Shown here: positions 26,088 to 36,405 of the stretch, one piece after another | Numbering within the stretch: position 1 is the first letter of the stretch | Layout: each line of letters opens with the position of its first letter | NCBI RefSeq assembly: GCF_028553785.1 | Contig: NZ_CP067136.1 | Coordinates: forward strand, 3,222,501 to 3,286,500 | From: Paracoccus fistulariae | GTDB taxonomy: Bacteria > Pseudomonadota > Alphaproteobacteria > Rhodobacterales > Rhodobacteraceae | Direction: 5' to 3' | Length of the DNA stretch: 64,000 bases | The notes under the pieces: model-generated | What the model saw: the letters and a program-made list of their open reading frames with translations, nothing else | Databases searched by the model: none | Told to the model about the DNA's origin: nothing | Translations under genes and position numbers: made by a program

Positions 26088-27326
26088 ATGTCACAGATCA
26101 CAGACCCTCTTGCCCTGCGCGCGCTGGACCTGATTCAGGCGGGCATTCGTGCCGCCGATCCTGAACATGCGACCAGCGCTGCCTTGCCCGACCTGCTGGC
26201 CAATCCGCCCGCTGGCGGTGGTGTCTGGCACATCATCGCCCTGGGCAAGGCCGCCCGCGCCATGGCCAAGGCGGCGCTGGACGCGTTGCCACAGGCGCGG
26301 GCGCTGGTGGTGACCAATGCCGGAAATGATGCACGACTGCCCCGCGCCGAAATTCTGGTTTCAGGTCACCCCGTTCCCGATGCCGCAGGCGAGGCTGCGG
26401 CCCGCCGGGTCGAAGACGTTCTTGCAGGCGCCAAGCCCGGCGACCGGGTGCTGGCGCTGATCTCGGGCGGTGGATCGGCCATGCTGCCAGCGCCGGTCGA
26501 AGGCGTCAGCCTTGCGCAAAAGCAAGAGGTCAATCGTATCCTGCTGGGCGCGGGGGCTGATATCGCGCAGATGAACCTGATCCGTCAGGCCCTGTCCCGG
26601 CTGAAGGGCGGGGGCTGGCTGCGCGCCAGCCGCGCACCGGTCACGGCGCTGATCCTGTCGGATGTGCCGGGCGACGATCTGCGGGTCATCGCCTCGGGGC
26701 CGACCGTGGCGCCCATCGGCTCGGTTGCGCAGGCGGCGGATATGGCGCGCGAGTTGCAGATCTGGGATGATCTGCCAGACGCGGTTCAGACGGCCTTGCA
26801 GCGCCCGCAGGATAGGCGCGCCCTGCCGCCCGCGACGAATATCCTGATCGGCTCGAACGCGCAAAGCGTCGCGGCCATCATCGCGGCGGGCGCGCGCGAT
26901 GGTGGAGCCGAACTGACGGGCGATGTCGAAGATTGCGCCCGGGCGTTGGTCCGCGCGGCGCAATCGGTAAAGCCGGGCGAGGCGCTGGTTTTTGGCGGCG
27001 AAACCACCGTGCGGCTGACCGGCGACGGGCAGGGCGGACGCAATCAGGAACTGGCCCTGCGTTTCGCCCGTGCCGCAACCGATCTGCCGGGGAACTGGGC
27101 TTTCGCCGCCATCGGCAGCGACGGGCGCGACGGGCCGGGCGAGGCCGCAGGGGGTGTTGTCGGCCCCGAAACGCTGCAACGCATCCGCGATGCCGGGATC
27201 GATCTGGATCAGGCCCTGTCGCGCAATGATTCCGGACCCGTGCTGCAGGCCGCTGGCGGGTTGGTTGTGACCGGTGCGACCGGCACGAATGTGGCCGATC
27301 TGGCGCTTTTCATCCGCGAAAGCTAG
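26088..27326 (+). CDS. Glycerate 2-kinase (MOFRL family)
   Basis: The 412-residue protein matches the GckA/TtuD type: N-terminal HIIALGKAARAMAKAA, the glycine loop LISGGGSAMLPAP, SRLKGGGWL, ILSDVPGDDLRVIASGP, and the MOFRL-domain GGRNQELAL with AIGSDGRDGPGEAAGG. It phosphorylates D-glycerate to 2-phosphoglycerate. With the upstream hydroxyacid dehydrogenase it could return glyoxylate, hydroxypyruvate or tartrate carbon to glycolysis. Confidence 0.92.
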   Translation: MSQITDPLALRALDLIQAGIRAADPEHATSAALPDLLANPPAGGGVWHIIALGKAARAMAKAALDALPQARALVVTNAGNDARLPRAEILVSGHPVPDAAGEAAARRVEDVLAGAKPGDRVLALISGGGSAMLPAPVEGVSLAQKQEVNRILLGAGADIAQMNLIRQALSRLKGGGWLRASRAPVTALILSDVPGDDLRVIASGPTVAPIGSVAQAADMARELQIWDDLPDAVQTALQRPQDRRALPPATNILIGSNAQSVAAIIAAGARDGGAELTGDVEDCARALVRAAQSVKPGEALVFGGETTVRLTGDGQGGRNQELALRFARAATDLPGNWAFAAIGSDGRDGPGEAAGGVVGPETLQRIRDAGIDLDQALSRNDSGPVLQAAGGLVVTGATGTNVADLALFIRES

Positions 27327-27336
27327 GCGGCGCGGT

Positions 27337-27621
27337 CTACATCTGGTCGATCAGGTCCAGCATCTCGGGCGGCAATTGCTGCTCGTGCAGGGTGAAGCTG
27401 TGGCTGTGCCGCGCCTCATCCGTGACCGTGATGTGATAGGTCATGCGGTCGGCGCCACTGCCATAGGGTTGCTGTGACAGGCGCTCCAACTCATCCGGTT
27501 CGAACGCATCCGAAAGTTCCTGCCGCATGGGTGCGGCTTGCTGGTCGACGTCAATTGTCTTGTTCAGGCCAGAGGCGACAATGCCGCCAAAGCCGCCTTT
27601 TGCTGCGATTTCGATAATCAT
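27337..27621 (-). CDS. Emfourin-like inhibitor of the adjacent M4 protease
   Basis: The 94-residue, acidic protein opens MIIEIAAKGGFGGIVASG and contains YHITVTDEARHSHSFTLHEQ, the pattern of emfourin, the proteinaceous inhibitor of protealysin described in Serratia. It has no signal peptide. It starts 40 bases after the stop of a protealysin-like protease on the same strand, the arrangement seen for emfourin pairs. It probably holds the protease inactive inside the cell. Confidence 0.85.
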   Translation of the reverse strand: MIIEIAAKGGFGGIVASGLNKTIDVDQQAAPMRQELSDAFEPDELERLSQQPYGSGADRMTYHITVTDEARHSHSFTLHEQQLPPEMLDLIDQM

Positions 27622-27661
27622 GGCATCTGCCCACAGGATTACGCTACCGCATAATCTAGGG

Positions 27662-28759
27662 TCAGATCGCGATTCCTACAAGTTTCCATGCGCGGCGCAG
27701 CATCACCGCCTCGGTCGAGCCATTGCCGGTCAGTTCATTCGCGGATTGGATGGTCTGATCGGCCCAGTCCAGAAAGGTCGCCATCGGATTATTCAGCGAT
27801 TGCAGCGCGTGATACCAGATCCGGCCCGGCGCCTCCCACGCGTTCCCGCCCAGATAAGAGGCGAAGAGGTAGAAGGCGTGGTTGGGAATGCCGGAATTGA
27901 TATGCACGCCGCCATTATCCTCGGGCGTGGTGACGAAGTGATCCATGTGCCAGGGCTGCGGATCCTGGCCCAGAAGATTGTCGGAATAGGCGGTGCCGGG
28001 CGCCTTCATGCTGCGCAGCGCCTGACCGTTGATGCCGGGACCAAGGATGCCGCGCCCGACCAGCCAATCCGCCTCATGCGCCTGCTGACCAAGCGCGCGT
28101 TGCAGCGTCAGGCTGCCAAAGACATCCGCAATGCTTTCATTCAGCGCGCCCGATTGGTTCTCATAGATCAGGCCGCCGGAATACTGGATCACGCCATGGG
28201 CCATCTCATGCCCGACCACCGACAGTTCCAGAAAGGTGCGGAACAGCCTGCCATCCCCGGTGCCATAGGCCATCTGCCTGCCGTCCCAGAAGGCGTTGTT
28301 GTAATCTCGCCGGTGGTGGACCGTGGCGATCAGCGGCATGCCGTCGCCATCCAGTGAATCGCGGCCATATTCCTCTGCAAACAGAGAGAACACTTCGCCC
28401 GCGGCGTCATAGGCGGTATCGGCATCGGCGATGCCGGTGTTCGGATCGCCCTCGGACCGGACCAGAAGGCCGGGCAGGGCGGCGCGATACTGGCCATCGT
28501 GGATCTGGCGGTTGGGCTTGACGCTGCCATCGGGCAACGCCGCTGCACGCCCCAGCGGCGTGGCGGAGATTTCGTGCGGGGGCAGGCCCGGATGGGTCAT
28601 CTCTGCCCGCTCTTCGCGCACCTTCTCATTCTGTTTCAGCAGGCGGCGGGCCATCGTCGCCACGGCCTCGTCTCCGCGCATCTCAAGGACACGCAGCATA
28701 TAGGGCGGCACGATGCAGTTCAGCGGATGATGGTGAGAGCAAGCGAGCGAAAAACACAT
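27662..28759 (-). CDS. Protealysin-like M4 metalloprotease
   Basis: The 365-residue thermolysin-family protease carries a short protealysin propeptide (residues 1-50, with NCIVPPYMLR) in place of a long FTP/PepSY one. It has no Sec signal. The zinc site is HEMAH (184-188) with the third ligand in GALNESIADVF (Glu208). A substrate-binding Asn/Ala segment precedes it (RDYNNAFWDG), and a catalytic His lies near the C-terminus (HINSGIPNHAFY). Such proteases are autoprocessed, and in Serratia protealysin is linked to host invasion. The next gene encodes its likely inhibitor. Confidence 0.93.
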   Translation of the reverse strand: MCFSLACSHHHPLNCIVPPYMLRVLEMRGDEAVATMARRLLKQNEKVREERAEMTHPGLPPHEISATPLGRAAALPDGSVKPNRQIHDGQYRAALPGLLVRSEGDPNTGIADADTAYDAAGEVFSLFAEEYGRDSLDGDGMPLIATVHHRRDYNNAFWDGRQMAYGTGDGRLFRTFLELSVVGHEMAHGVIQYSGGLIYENQSGALNESIADVFGSLTLQRALGQQAHEADWLVGRGILGPGINGQALRSMKAPGTAYSDNLLGQDPQPWHMDHFVTTPEDNGGVHINSGIPNHAFYLFASYLGGNAWEAPGRIWYHALQSLNNPMATFLDWADQTIQSANELTGNGSTEAVMLRRAWKLVGIAI

Positions 28760-28865
28760 GTGACGAATCCATTCTGAATGATTCTTACACTACCATAGGA
28801 CGAACAAGAACAAAACAGGAACAATTTTCACGAAGCAGAAATAGACGCGTGTTCGGCGCCGCAGG

Positions 28866-29873
28866 TCAGTCGATCCTGCGGCCTGTTTCCGCTTGGAAAA
28901 GATGCAATGAGCCGGGCCGGTAATTCAGCCGCAGGACGTCGGACAGCTGCGCATCTGACGGCATCGTGATGGTGATCTGCTCATTGCCGATCTGCCCGTG
29001 AACCAGACGCTGCGCGCCAAGTTCCTCGACCGCGCCGACCTTCATCTCGATCGGGCCGTCGGGGCTGACCGACAGATCCTCGGGTCGGATGCCGATTGTG
29101 CCCGCATGGGCGCTGCCGGGCAGATGCGGGACCGAACTGGCCTTGATCAGGTTCATCGCCGGGCTGCCGATAAAGCCCGCCACGAAGGTCGAGGCAGGCT
29201 TGCGATACACCTCCAGCGGGGTGCCGATCTGCTCGACCTTGCCCGCGCTGAGGACCACCAGCCGGTCGGCCAGCGTCATTGCCTCAAGCTGGTCATGCGT
29301 CACGTAAAGCGAGGTCGTGCCAAGGCGTTTCTGCAGATCCTTGATTTCCAGCCGCATGGTGATGCGCAGCTTGGCGTCCAGATTGGACAGCGGTTCATCG
29401 AACAGAAAGGCCGCCGGTTCGCGCACGATGGCCCGGCCCATGGCGACGCGCTGACGCTGCCCGCCAGACAGGGCACGCGGCTTTCGATCCAGAAAGGCGC
29501 CGATCTGCAGGATCTCGGCTGCCTCGGCCACGCGGCGGTCGATCTCGGCCTTGGGGGTGCGGCGGTTCTTCAGCCCATAGGCCAGATTCTGGCGCACCGA
29601 CATATGCGGGTAAAGCGCGTAGTTCTGAAAAACCATGGCGATGTCGCGGTCCATCGGCTCGACATCATTGACCACGCGGTCACCGATGCGGATCTGGCCT
29701 TCGGTGATGCTTTCCAGCCCGGCCACCATCCGCAGCAGGGTGGATTTCCCGCAGCCCGAGGGGCCGACCAGCACGATGAATTCGCCATCCGCAATGTCGA
29801 TATTCACATCGCCAATCGCGCGGGTGCCGCCGGGATAGATCTTGCCGACATTGTCGAGGGTGATTGAAGCCAC
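28866..29873 (-). CDS. ugpC: sn-Glycerol-3-phosphate ABC transporter ATPase
   Basis: I chose GTG 29873 (reads [16 protein letters not shown]) with GGAG ten bases upstream, 4 bases after ugpE; the frame also opens further inside ugpE. Walker [10 protein letters not shown], signature LSGGQRQR, Walker [12 protein letters not shown] and the switch His in YVTHDQ are all intact. A C-terminal OB-type regulatory domain (TIGIRPEDL) follows. At 335 residues it is a normal UgpC/MsmK-type ATPase. Confidence 0.92.
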   Translation of the reverse strand: MASITLDNVGKIYPGGTRAIGDVNIDIADGEFIVLVGPSGCGKSTLLRMVAGLESITEGQIRIGDRVVNDVEPMDRDIAMVFQNYALYPHMSVRQNLAYGLKNRRTPKAEIDRRVAEAAEILQIGAFLDRKPRALSGGQRQRVAMGRAIVREPAAFLFDEPLSNLDAKLRITMRLEIKDLQKRLGTTSLYVTHDQLEAMTLADRLVVLSAGKVEQIGTPLEVYRKPASTFVAGFIGSPAMNLIKASSVPHLPGSAHAGTIGIRPEDLSVSPDGPIEMKVGAVEELGAQRLVHGQIGNEQITITMPSDAQLSDVLRLNYRPGSLHLFQAETGRRID

Positions 29874-29877
29874 GTTA

Positions 29878-30726
29878 TTATTTCTCCGTCTCGACAAGAC
29901 CTTTGACGAACAGTCTTTGCATGAAGATCACGACCAGCAGCGGCGGCAGCATCGCCAGCACGGCGGTCGCCATGATATAGTTCCACTGCGGATCGGTATC
30001 GGCCACCGTGGACATGCGCTTGATGCCCGCGACGATGGTATACATGTCCGATCCCGTCGTGATCAGCAGCGGCCACAGATATTGGTTCCAGCCATAAATG
30101 AACATGATCACGAACAGCGCCGCGATATTCGTGCGCGACAGCGGCAGCAGGATATCCCAGAAGAATTTCAGCGGTCCGGCGCCGTCGATGCGGGCGGCCT
30201 CGGTCAGCTCATCCGGCATGGTCAGAAAGACCTGCCGGAACAGGAAGGTCGCCGTGGCCGATGCGATCAGCGGAACGATCAGGCCAGGATAGGTGTTCAG
30301 CATGCCCAGATCCGCCACCACCTGAAAGGTCGGCACGATGCGCACCTCGACCGGCAGCATCAGGGTCGAGAAGATGATCCAGAAGGCGACCATGCGGAAG
30401 GGAAAGCGGAAATAGACGATGGCGAAGGCCGAGAGGACCGAAATGGCGATCTTTCCGACCGCGATGCCAAGCGCCATGATCAGTGAGTTCAGCATCATCC
30501 AGCCCACCGGCGGCATGCCCGAGGTCGAGATCCCGCTGTTCAGCATCCGGCTGTAATTTTCCCAGGCCTGATCCCCGAACCACATGGGGACCACGCCGCC
30601 GAGGAAATCGTTGGATGCATGGGTCGATGCCACCAACGCGACCCAGACCGGCAGCGCCACGATGGCGACACCGACGATCAGCACCAGATGGGCCAGCACA
30701 TTCAGAAAGGGGCGATTTTCAACCAT
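29878..30726 (-). CDS. ugpE: sn-Glycerol-3-phosphate ABC transporter permease
   Basis: The 282-residue inner-membrane protein has six predicted helices and the EAA loop [20 protein letters not shown]. It fits MalG/UgpE-type permeases in length and the FMYGWNQY-like [14 protein letters not shown] segment. Its ATG overlaps the ugpA stop by one base (TGATG). Confidence 0.92.
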   Translation of the reverse strand: MVENRPFLNVLAHLVLIVGVAIVALPVWVALVASTHASNDFLGGVVPMWFGDQAWENYSRMLNSGISTSGMPPVGWMMLNSLIMALGIAVGKIAISVLSAFAIVYFRFPFRMVAFWIIFSTLMLPVEVRIVPTFQVVADLGMLNTYPGLIVPLIASATATFLFRQVFLTMPDELTEAARIDGAGPLKFFWDILLPLSRTNIAALFVIMFIYGWNQYLWPLLITTGSDMYTIVAGIKRMSTVADTDPQWNYIMATAVLAMLPPLLVVIFMQRLFVKGLVETEK

Positions 30727-31604
30727 CAGTAAGCCACCTTCTTTTCGACAAAGCGGAACTGGATCACCGTCAGCAGGATGACAATGGCCATCAGGATCAC
30801 CGACTGCGCCGCCGAGGATCCCAGATTCTGGCCGATAAAGCCGTCCTGATACACCTTGTAGACCAGAATATTGGTCGATTGCGCGGGTCCGCCCAGCGTC
30901 GTCGCGTCGATCACCGCAAAGGTTTCGAACAGCGCATAGACCAGATTGACCACCATCAGGAAAAACGTCGTCGGTGAAAGCAAGGGCAGGGTGATGGTGA
31001 AAAATCTTTTCACAGGCCCCGCGCCGTCAATGGCCGCCGCCTCGCGCAGGCTGGCGGGGATGGATTGCAGGCCCGCGATGAAGAACAGGAAGGAATAGGA
31101 AATCCGGCTCCAGGCCGAGGCGATGACGACAAAGATCATCGCGTCGGTCGGGTCGAAGATCCAGTTGAAGTTGATGCCAAGCTGTCTCAGCACATAAGGC
31201 AGAATGCCGATCGAGGGGTTGAAGATGAACCACCACAGGATCCCCGCGACGGCAGGGGCGACCGCATAGGGCCAGATCAGCAGCGTCGTATAGACCTTTT
31301 CCGATTTGATCAGCCGGTCCACGGCCACCGCCATCAGCAGCGCAAAGACCATGGTGACCACCGTGACCGAGACGGTGAAGATCAGCGTCACCGAAAAGCT
31401 GTTCAGATATTCCGGGCTTTTGAAGAGCGCCTTGTAATTGCCAAGCCCGATGAATTCGGTCTTCAGGCCAAAGGCGTCTTCGCGCAGAAAGCTTTGCCAG
31501 ACGGCCTGACCCGCAGGCCACAGAAAGAAAATCGCCGTGACGATCAATTGCGGTGCCAGCAGCAGCAGCGGCAGAAGTTTATTGTTGAAGACGACCTTTT
31601 TCAT
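30726..31604 (-). CDS. ugpA: sn-Glycerol-3-phosphate ABC transporter permease
   Basis: The 292-residue protein has six helices and the EAA motif [20 protein letters not shown], typical of UgpA. It pairs with UgpE to form the translocation path. Translation is coupled to ugpE. A hairpin separates it from ugpB. Confidence 0.92.
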   Translation of the reverse strand: MKKVVFNNKLLPLLLLAPQLIVTAIFFLWPAGQAVWQSFLREDAFGLKTEFIGLGNYKALFKSPEYLNSFSVTLIFTVSVTVVTMVFALLMAVAVDRLIKSEKVYTTLLIWPYAVAPAVAGILWWFIFNPSIGILPYVLRQLGINFNWIFDPTDAMIFVVIASAWSRISYSFLFFIAGLQSIPASLREAAAIDGAGPVKRFFTITLPLLSPTTFFLMVVNLVYALFETFAVIDATTLGGPAQSTNILVYKVYQDGFIGQNLGSSAAQSVILMAIVILLTVIQFRFVEKKVAY

Positions 31605-31624
31605 CGCTGGCTCCGGCAGGGAAA

Positions 31625-31652
31625 GACGCCCGCAAGCAAAGCTGCGGGCGTC
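31625..31652 (-). other. Intercistronic hairpin between ugpB and ugpA
   Basis: GACGCCCGCA (31625-31634) and TGCGGGCGTC (31643-31652) form a perfect 10-base stem with an 8-base loop, followed on the minus strand by TTTCC. Such structures often stabilise binding-protein mRNA and reduce read-through to the permeases. Confidence 0.7.
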
Positions 31653-31662
31653 CCACGTTCGG

Positions 31663-32982
31663 TTACTGGTTCTGTGCCTGGAACTCTTCGATCAGGGCAT
31701 TGCCGCGGCTGACAACCGCATCCAAGGCGCCCTGCGCGTCCTTGCTGCCACCCAGAAGCGCCTCGAACTCTTCGTCGATGATGGTGCGAACCTGCACGTA
31801 ATTGCCAAAGCGCAGACCTTTGGAATTCGCCGTCGGCTCATTCAGCGTGATCTGCTTGATCGCGGTATCGGCGCCCGGATTGGCCTCGTAATAGCCCTGT
31901 TCCTGCGACAGCTCATAGGCCGCGGTCGTGATCGGCAGATAGCCCGAGAACTGGTGCCAGTCGGCCTGCACCTCGGGTGAGGAGAGATAGGTGAAGAACT
32001 TTGCTACACCCTGATATTCCTCATTCGCGCGGCCTTGCAGCACCCACAGGGTCGCGCCGCCGATGATCGAGTTCTGCGGTGCGCCCTCGACATCGTCGTA
32101 ATAGGGCAGCATGGCGAAGCCCAGATCGAAATCCTTCGAGTTTTCAACGACCGAGGCGCGCGAACCGGAAGTGTTCATCATCATCGCGCATTCCTGCCCG
32201 TAGAACATCGGCGGGGCGTTATCGCCGCCCAGCGGACCGGCATATTTATAAAGGCCCTCATCGGCCCATTTCTTCATGTTTTCCCAATGCTTGACCTGCA
32301 CCGGCCCGTTGACCGTCAGGCGCGCATCCAGTCCGCCAAAGCCGTTTTCCAGCGTGCCGATGGGCTGGTTGTGCCAGGCCGAGAAATTTTCGGTCTGGAT
32401 CCAGCTGACCCAACCGGTCGTGAAGCCACAGCTTGCCGCACCCGATTCGACGATTTTGCGCGAAGCCTCTTCCATCTCGGCCCAGGTCTTGGGCGGCGAT
32501 TCAGGATCCAGCCCGGCCTTTTCGAAGGCGGTCTTGTTGTAATACATGATCGGGGTCGAGCTGTTGAAGGGCATCGACAGCATATTGCCACTGGTGTCGG
32601 TGTAATAGCCGGCCACGGCGGGCAGATAGGCGGCCGGATCGAACGGCTCTTCATTGTCGGCCATCAGTTGATAGACCGGATAGATCGCGCCTTCGGCGGC
32701 GATCATGGTGCCGGTGCCGACCTCGAAGACCTGCACGATGGCGGGCTGCTGCTTGGCGCGGAAGGCGGCAATCGCGGCGGTCATCGTCTCGACATAATTG
32801 CCCTTGTAGGACGGGACGATGTTATATTCGTCCTGGCTTTCGTTGAAATTCGTGGCGATTTCTTCCAGCTTCGCGCCCAGTTCCCCGCCCATGGCATGCC
32901 ACCACTGGATGTCGGTTTTTGCCTGCGCGGCAGAGAGCGATGCGATCAGCGCCATTGCGGACGCGGCGAACATTTTGGTCAT
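31663..32982 (-). CDS. ugpB: sn-Glycerol-3-phosphate-binding protein
   Basis: ATG 32982 behind GGGAGGAAAG gives 439 residues. A Sec signal peptide (to about residue 22, SAAQA) precedes the mature [12 protein letters not shown] start, typical of UgpB. Other family landmarks are [31 protein letters not shown], and FSGYLPIT. It captures glycerol-3-phosphate or its diesters in the periplasm and is the first gene of ugpBAEC. No PhoB box was confirmed in the upstream 212 bases. Confidence 0.95.
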   Translation of the reverse strand: MTKMFAASAMALIASLSAAQAKTDIQWWHAMGGELGAKLEEIATNFNESQDEYNIVPSYKGNYVETMTAAIAAFRAKQQPAIVQVFEVGTGTMIAAEGAIYPVYQLMADNEEPFDPAAYLPAVAGYYTDTSGNMLSMPFNSSTPIMYYNKTAFEKAGLDPESPPKTWAEMEEASRKIVESGAASCGFTTGWVSWIQTENFSAWHNQPIGTLENGFGGLDARLTVNGPVQVKHWENMKKWADEGLYKYAGPLGGDNAPPMFYGQECAMMMNTSGSRASVVENSKDFDLGFAMLPYYDDVEGAPQNSIIGGATLWVLQGRANEEYQGVAKFFTYLSSPEVQADWHQFSGYLPITTAAYELSQEQGYYEANPGADTAIKQITLNEPTANSKGLRFGNYVQVRTIIDEEFEALLGGSKDAQGALDAVVSRGNALIEEFQAQNQ

Positions 32983-33075
32983 TCTTTCCTCCCTATGGAG
33001 TTGTTTTGCGACACCGGGCCTAACGGCCATTGGTGACGGCGACGCAACAATCCTGTGAGGGAAATGTGACAGCCT

Positions 33076-33091
33076 TTGACCGACTGGTCAA
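33076..33091. promoter_or_regulatory. Palindrome upstream of the ugp operon
   Basis: TTGACC and GGTCAA form a perfect 6-base inverted repeat with a GACT spacer, about 95 bases before the ugpB start. It looks like a dimeric regulator site; which protein binds is unknown. Confidence 0.4.
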
Positions 33092-33194
33092 CGACATGTT
33101 TTTTCTTTCCGCGCCAGCTGCTTTTCGCGAATGTTCCCGGATATTCGTTCCTGCCAATGGCCTGATCGCTGCCGGAATTTGCTGTCGGTCCCGA

Positions 33195-34202
33195 TCAGGC
33201 CTTGTCGGTGCTGCCGAACATGCCCCGGACCGCGCCGATCAGCGGCACGATCGTGGCATTCAGCACCGGGTTGATGACATATTTGACGACCGGGATCAGG
33301 ATCAGGCCAAGCGCCAGACCGAAGATCCCGTCAAAGAAGGCCGTGGTGGCCCAGGCCACAAGCCCCGGGGCCTGCGGGACGGCCGCGGCTGCGGCCTCGG
33401 ACATGTGGTGGATCCAGTCATAGGGCGCGCTGAACCCCATTTCGGACAGCCCGTGCAGGATGATCTGACCGCCCACCCAGATCATGGCGGCAGTGCCCAC
33501 GATGGTCAGCGCCTTCATGAAGCCGGGCATGAACTTCACGATTCCCCGGCCCAGCGATGCCAGAAAGCCGTCATTCCTGCTGGCCAGATGGACGCCGACA
33601 TCATCGGCCTTCACGATCACGGCGACAAAGCCATAGACGGCCACCGTGATGCCAATGCCCACGACCGCCAGAATCAGCGCCTTCATCCAGATCGGATCGT
33701 CGGCGGGGATGGTCGACAGCGCGATGGTCATGATCTCGGCCGAGAGGATGAAATCGGTCTTGATCGCACCGGCCACGCGCGTTTCTTCCAGCGCGGCACC
33801 GTCGCCCTTGGGATTGGTGTGCTTTTCGCTGTCATGGGTATCGCCGCCCCAGCCAAGCGCATGGGCGACCTTCTCGGCGCCCTCGTAACACAGATAGCCG
33901 CCACCCAGCATCAGCAGGGGCGCGATCAGCCAGGGCGCGAAGATCGACAGCAGCAGCGCCACCGGCAGCAGGACGATCAGCTTGTTGAAAAAGGAACCCC
34001 GGGCGATTTTCCAGACGATGGGCAGTTCTCGGCTGGCGTCGAACCCCTGCACATATTTCGGCGTCACGGCAGCATCGTCGATGACCGCGCCGGCCGCCTT
34101 GGCCCCGGCCTTGGCGGCCTGACCGGCCACGTCGTCGATAGAGGCCGCCGCGACCTTCGAGATGGAGGCGACGTCGTCGAGAAGTGCCAGAAGACCGCTC
34201 AT
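33195..34202 (-). CDS. DUF808 (YedI-like) membrane protein
   Basis: The 335-residue protein opens MSGLLALLDDVASISKVAAA and contains AVVIDDAAVTP-like AGAVIDDAAVTPKYVQGF, both hallmarks of DUF808. About six to eight hydrophobic segments follow (for example LIVLLPVALLLSIFAPW and IFGLALGLILIPVVKYV). It is an inner-membrane protein of unknown function. It lies downstream of, and in line with, the sigma-factor fusion, across a 167-base gap. Confidence 0.9.
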   Translation of the reverse strand: MSGLLALLDDVASISKVAAASIDDVAGQAAKAGAKAAGAVIDDAAVTPKYVQGFDASRELPIVWKIARGSFFNKLIVLLPVALLLSIFAPWLIAPLLMLGGGYLCYEGAEKVAHALGWGGDTHDSEKHTNPKGDGAALEETRVAGAIKTDFILSAEIMTIALSTIPADDPIWMKALILAVVGIGITVAVYGFVAVIVKADDVGVHLASRNDGFLASLGRGIVKFMPGFMKALTIVGTAAMIWVGGQIILHGLSEMGFSAPYDWIHHMSEAAAAAVPQAPGLVAWATTAFFDGIFGLALGLILIPVVKYVINPVLNATIVPLIGAVRGMFGSTDKA

Positions 34203-34369
34203 GTGGTTCCTTTACAGATCTGTTCAGGGTTGGGCCGCTCACGGGATTGTCAGCGAAGCATATGGCGCGAAACGCAAAAAGGGGCGAAGAAGTTCACCGC
34301 TTTGCCGGAATTCGACAGAATTGGCCCGGCGCGCGGGGGGATTGGACGCGTTTCGACCGTGAATTCCGG

Positions 34370-35251
34370 CTACCAGATATAGGCCAGACCTGCCGCTGCG
34401 GCCAGTGCAAGCAGCGCGATCAGCAGCCGCCTCAGATAGCGCGGGTTCTGTTCATTCGGATCTTCGGCCAGAGGCGCGGCGATCAGGCCCAGCGTCTCGC
34501 GCGTGCGCTGCCGCGCGCGGGCAGGGGCCATGATGGGTGTCAGGCCGGCTGTCAGCGGCGCAAGATTTTCCTTCCACCCGCCCACGATGGCCCGCAGGTC
34601 GGGCTCGTCCGCCTTGCGGTTCAGCGTCGCCTCGGTCGTCTCTTCATCCAGCAGGCCCAGCACAAGTTCGGCCGCCAGCAACTGGTCGGCCTGCGCGGGC
34701 GACAATGTTTCGGCAGATTCCGCGGGCAGGCACAGCAGATCCGACTTCAGCATCTCGCGCTCGGTCCGGGGCGAACTGCCGTTCCGCGCCGCCAGATCGT
34801 CATAGGTCAGCCCGCGCAGATAGATTTCGCGCAGGTTTTGCAGCCGCTCCATGTCCAGCCTTGCCAGAGGCCCCTGATCGGGGCGCAGGATGGCGGAACC
34901 CTCCGCATCGCCCTGTGTCGGCGCGGTAAGCTGCACCACGGGTTTCGTGTCGGGCCTGCGCTCGCTGCGCCTTGCATTGCGCAGCCGCGACAGCGCGCGA
35001 TTGCGCGTGATGTCGATCAGCCATGTCATCGGCTGCAGTTTGAAATCGACAAAATTATGCGACTGCTTCCAGACCGCGACATAGACATCCTGCAGGGTTT
35101 CCTCGGCTGCGGGCCTGTCATTCAGCATCATGACGCAAAGCGCATGGATCCGGGCCGAGGTCATGTCGTAGAATGTTTCAAAGGCCGCGCGATCGCCCTT
35201 GGCGATCTGCGCAATCAGTCTTTCCAGCTGCTCGTTCTGCGCGTCTGCCAC
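34370..35251 (-). CDS. ECF-type sigma factor fused to an anti-sigma-like, membrane-anchored tail
   Basis: The 293-residue protein starts at GTG 35251 behind AGGACCAGGA. Residues 5-100 are sigma region 2 (FETFYDMTSARIHALCVMML, AAEETLQDVYVAVWKQ, RNRALSRLR). Residues about 130-175 are a weak region 4 helix-turn-helix (GLTYDDLAARNGSSPRTERE). From about 185, AELVLGLLDEETTEATLNRK followed by LRAIVGGWKENLAPL matches the start of RskA-type anti-sigma factors. The protein ends in one membrane helix (LRRLLIALLALAAAAGLAYIW region). A sigma factor and its inhibitor in one chain implies membrane tethering, perhaps released by proteolysis; that is inference. It is divergent from cobS. Confidence 0.75.
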   Translation of the reverse strand: MADAQNEQLERLIAQIAKGDRAAFETFYDMTSARIHALCVMMLNDRPAAEETLQDVYVAVWKQSHNFVDFKLQPMTWLIDITRNRALSRLRNARRSERRPDTKPVVQLTAPTQGDAEGSAILRPDQGPLARLDMERLQNLREIYLRGLTYDDLAARNGSSPRTEREMLKSDLLCLPAESAETLSPAQADQLLAAELVLGLLDEETTEATLNRKADEPDLRAIVGGWKENLAPLTAGLTPIMAPARARQRTRETLGLIAAPLAEDPNEQNPRYLRRLLIALLALAAAAGLAYIW

Positions 35252-35385
35252 GTCCTGGTCCTGCTGTTTTGCCGCAGTTAAGGATTAACTCTATGTAGCG
35301 CGGCAGGCGCCGTCAACGCGAGGGCCGCTTGCACCCGCGCCACATATGCGCGATCAATGGCGCGTTGCGAGGAAAGGGCCCGACG

Positions 35386-36357
35386 ATGCTGGACATGAAC
35401 GCCAAACCCACCGAAGAGATCGACCTGCGCGAGACGTTCGGTCTGGACAGCGATATGAAGGTCAAGGGTTTCGCCGAACGCAGCGACCGCGTGCCCGAGA
35501 TCGACAGCACCTACAAGTTCGATCCCGACACCACGATGGCGATTCTGGCGGGCTTTGCCTATAACCGCCGGGTGATGATCCAGGGCTATCACGGCACCGG
35601 GAAATCCACCCATATCGAACAGATCGCCGCCCGCCTGAACTGGCCCTGCGTGCGGGTAAACCTGGACAGCCATGTCAGCCGGATCGACCTGATCGGCAAG
35701 GACGCGATCAAGCTGGTCGATGGCAAGCAGGTGACGGTCTTCCACGAAGGCATCCTGCCCTGGGCGCTGCGCAACCCGACCGCGATCGTCTTTGACGAAT
35801 ATGATGCAGGCCGCGCCGATGTGATGTTCGTGATTCAGCGCGTGCTGGAGGCTGATGGCAAGCTGACCCTGCTGGATCAGAACGAGGTCATCACCCCGAA
35901 TCCCTATTTCCGCCTGTTCGCCACCGCCAATACGGTCGGTCTGGGCGACACGACCGGGCTGTATCACGGCACCCAGCAGATCAACCAGGGCCAGATGGAC
36001 CGCTGGTCGCTGGTCAGCACGCTGAACTATCTGTCCCATGATGCAGAGGCCGCCATCGTCCTGGCCAAGAACCCGAATTACAACAACGAAAAGGGCCGCA
36101 AGACCATCAACCAGATGGTGACGCTGGCTGATCTGACCCGCACCGCCTTCATGCAGGGCGATCTGTCCACGGTCATGTCGCCGCGCACGGTGATCTCTTG
36201 GGCGCAGAATGCCCGCATCTTCGACAATGTCGGCTATGCCTTCCGCCTGACCTTCCTGAACAAATGCGATGAATTGGAGCGTCAGACGGTCGCCGAATTC
36301 TATCAGCGCCTGTTCGATGAGGAACTGCCGGAAAGTGCTGCTGCGAAGGCAAGCTGA
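35386..36357 (+). CDS. cobS: Aerobic cobaltochelatase, CobS AAA+ subunit
   Basis: ATG 35386 follows AGGAAAGG (323 aa). Walker A is GYHGTGKST (67-75), Walker B is AIVFDEYD, and sensor regions [21 protein letters not shown] and [12 protein letters not shown] match CobS. With CobT it forms the ATPase ring that drives CobN to insert cobalt into hydrogenobyrinic acid diamide. cobT is usually nearby but is not within the next 8 kb here. Confidence 0.96.
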   Translation: MLDMNAKPTEEIDLRETFGLDSDMKVKGFAERSDRVPEIDSTYKFDPDTTMAILAGFAYNRRVMIQGYHGTGKSTHIEQIAARLNWPCVRVNLDSHVSRIDLIGKDAIKLVDGKQVTVFHEGILPWALRNPTAIVFDEYDAGRADVMFVIQRVLEADGKLTLLDQNEVITPNPYFRLFATANTVGLGDTTGLYHGTQQINQGQMDRWSLVSTLNYLSHDAEAAIVLAKNPNYNNEKGRKTINQMVTLADLTRTAFMQGDLSTVMSPRTVISWAQNARIFDNVGYAFRLTFLNKCDELERQTVAEFYQRLFDEELPESAAAKAS

Positions 36358-36405
36358 TCGCGTTACCGTCCGGCAAGGCGTCCCGTAGGGATAGTGAGGC
36401 GTCCG

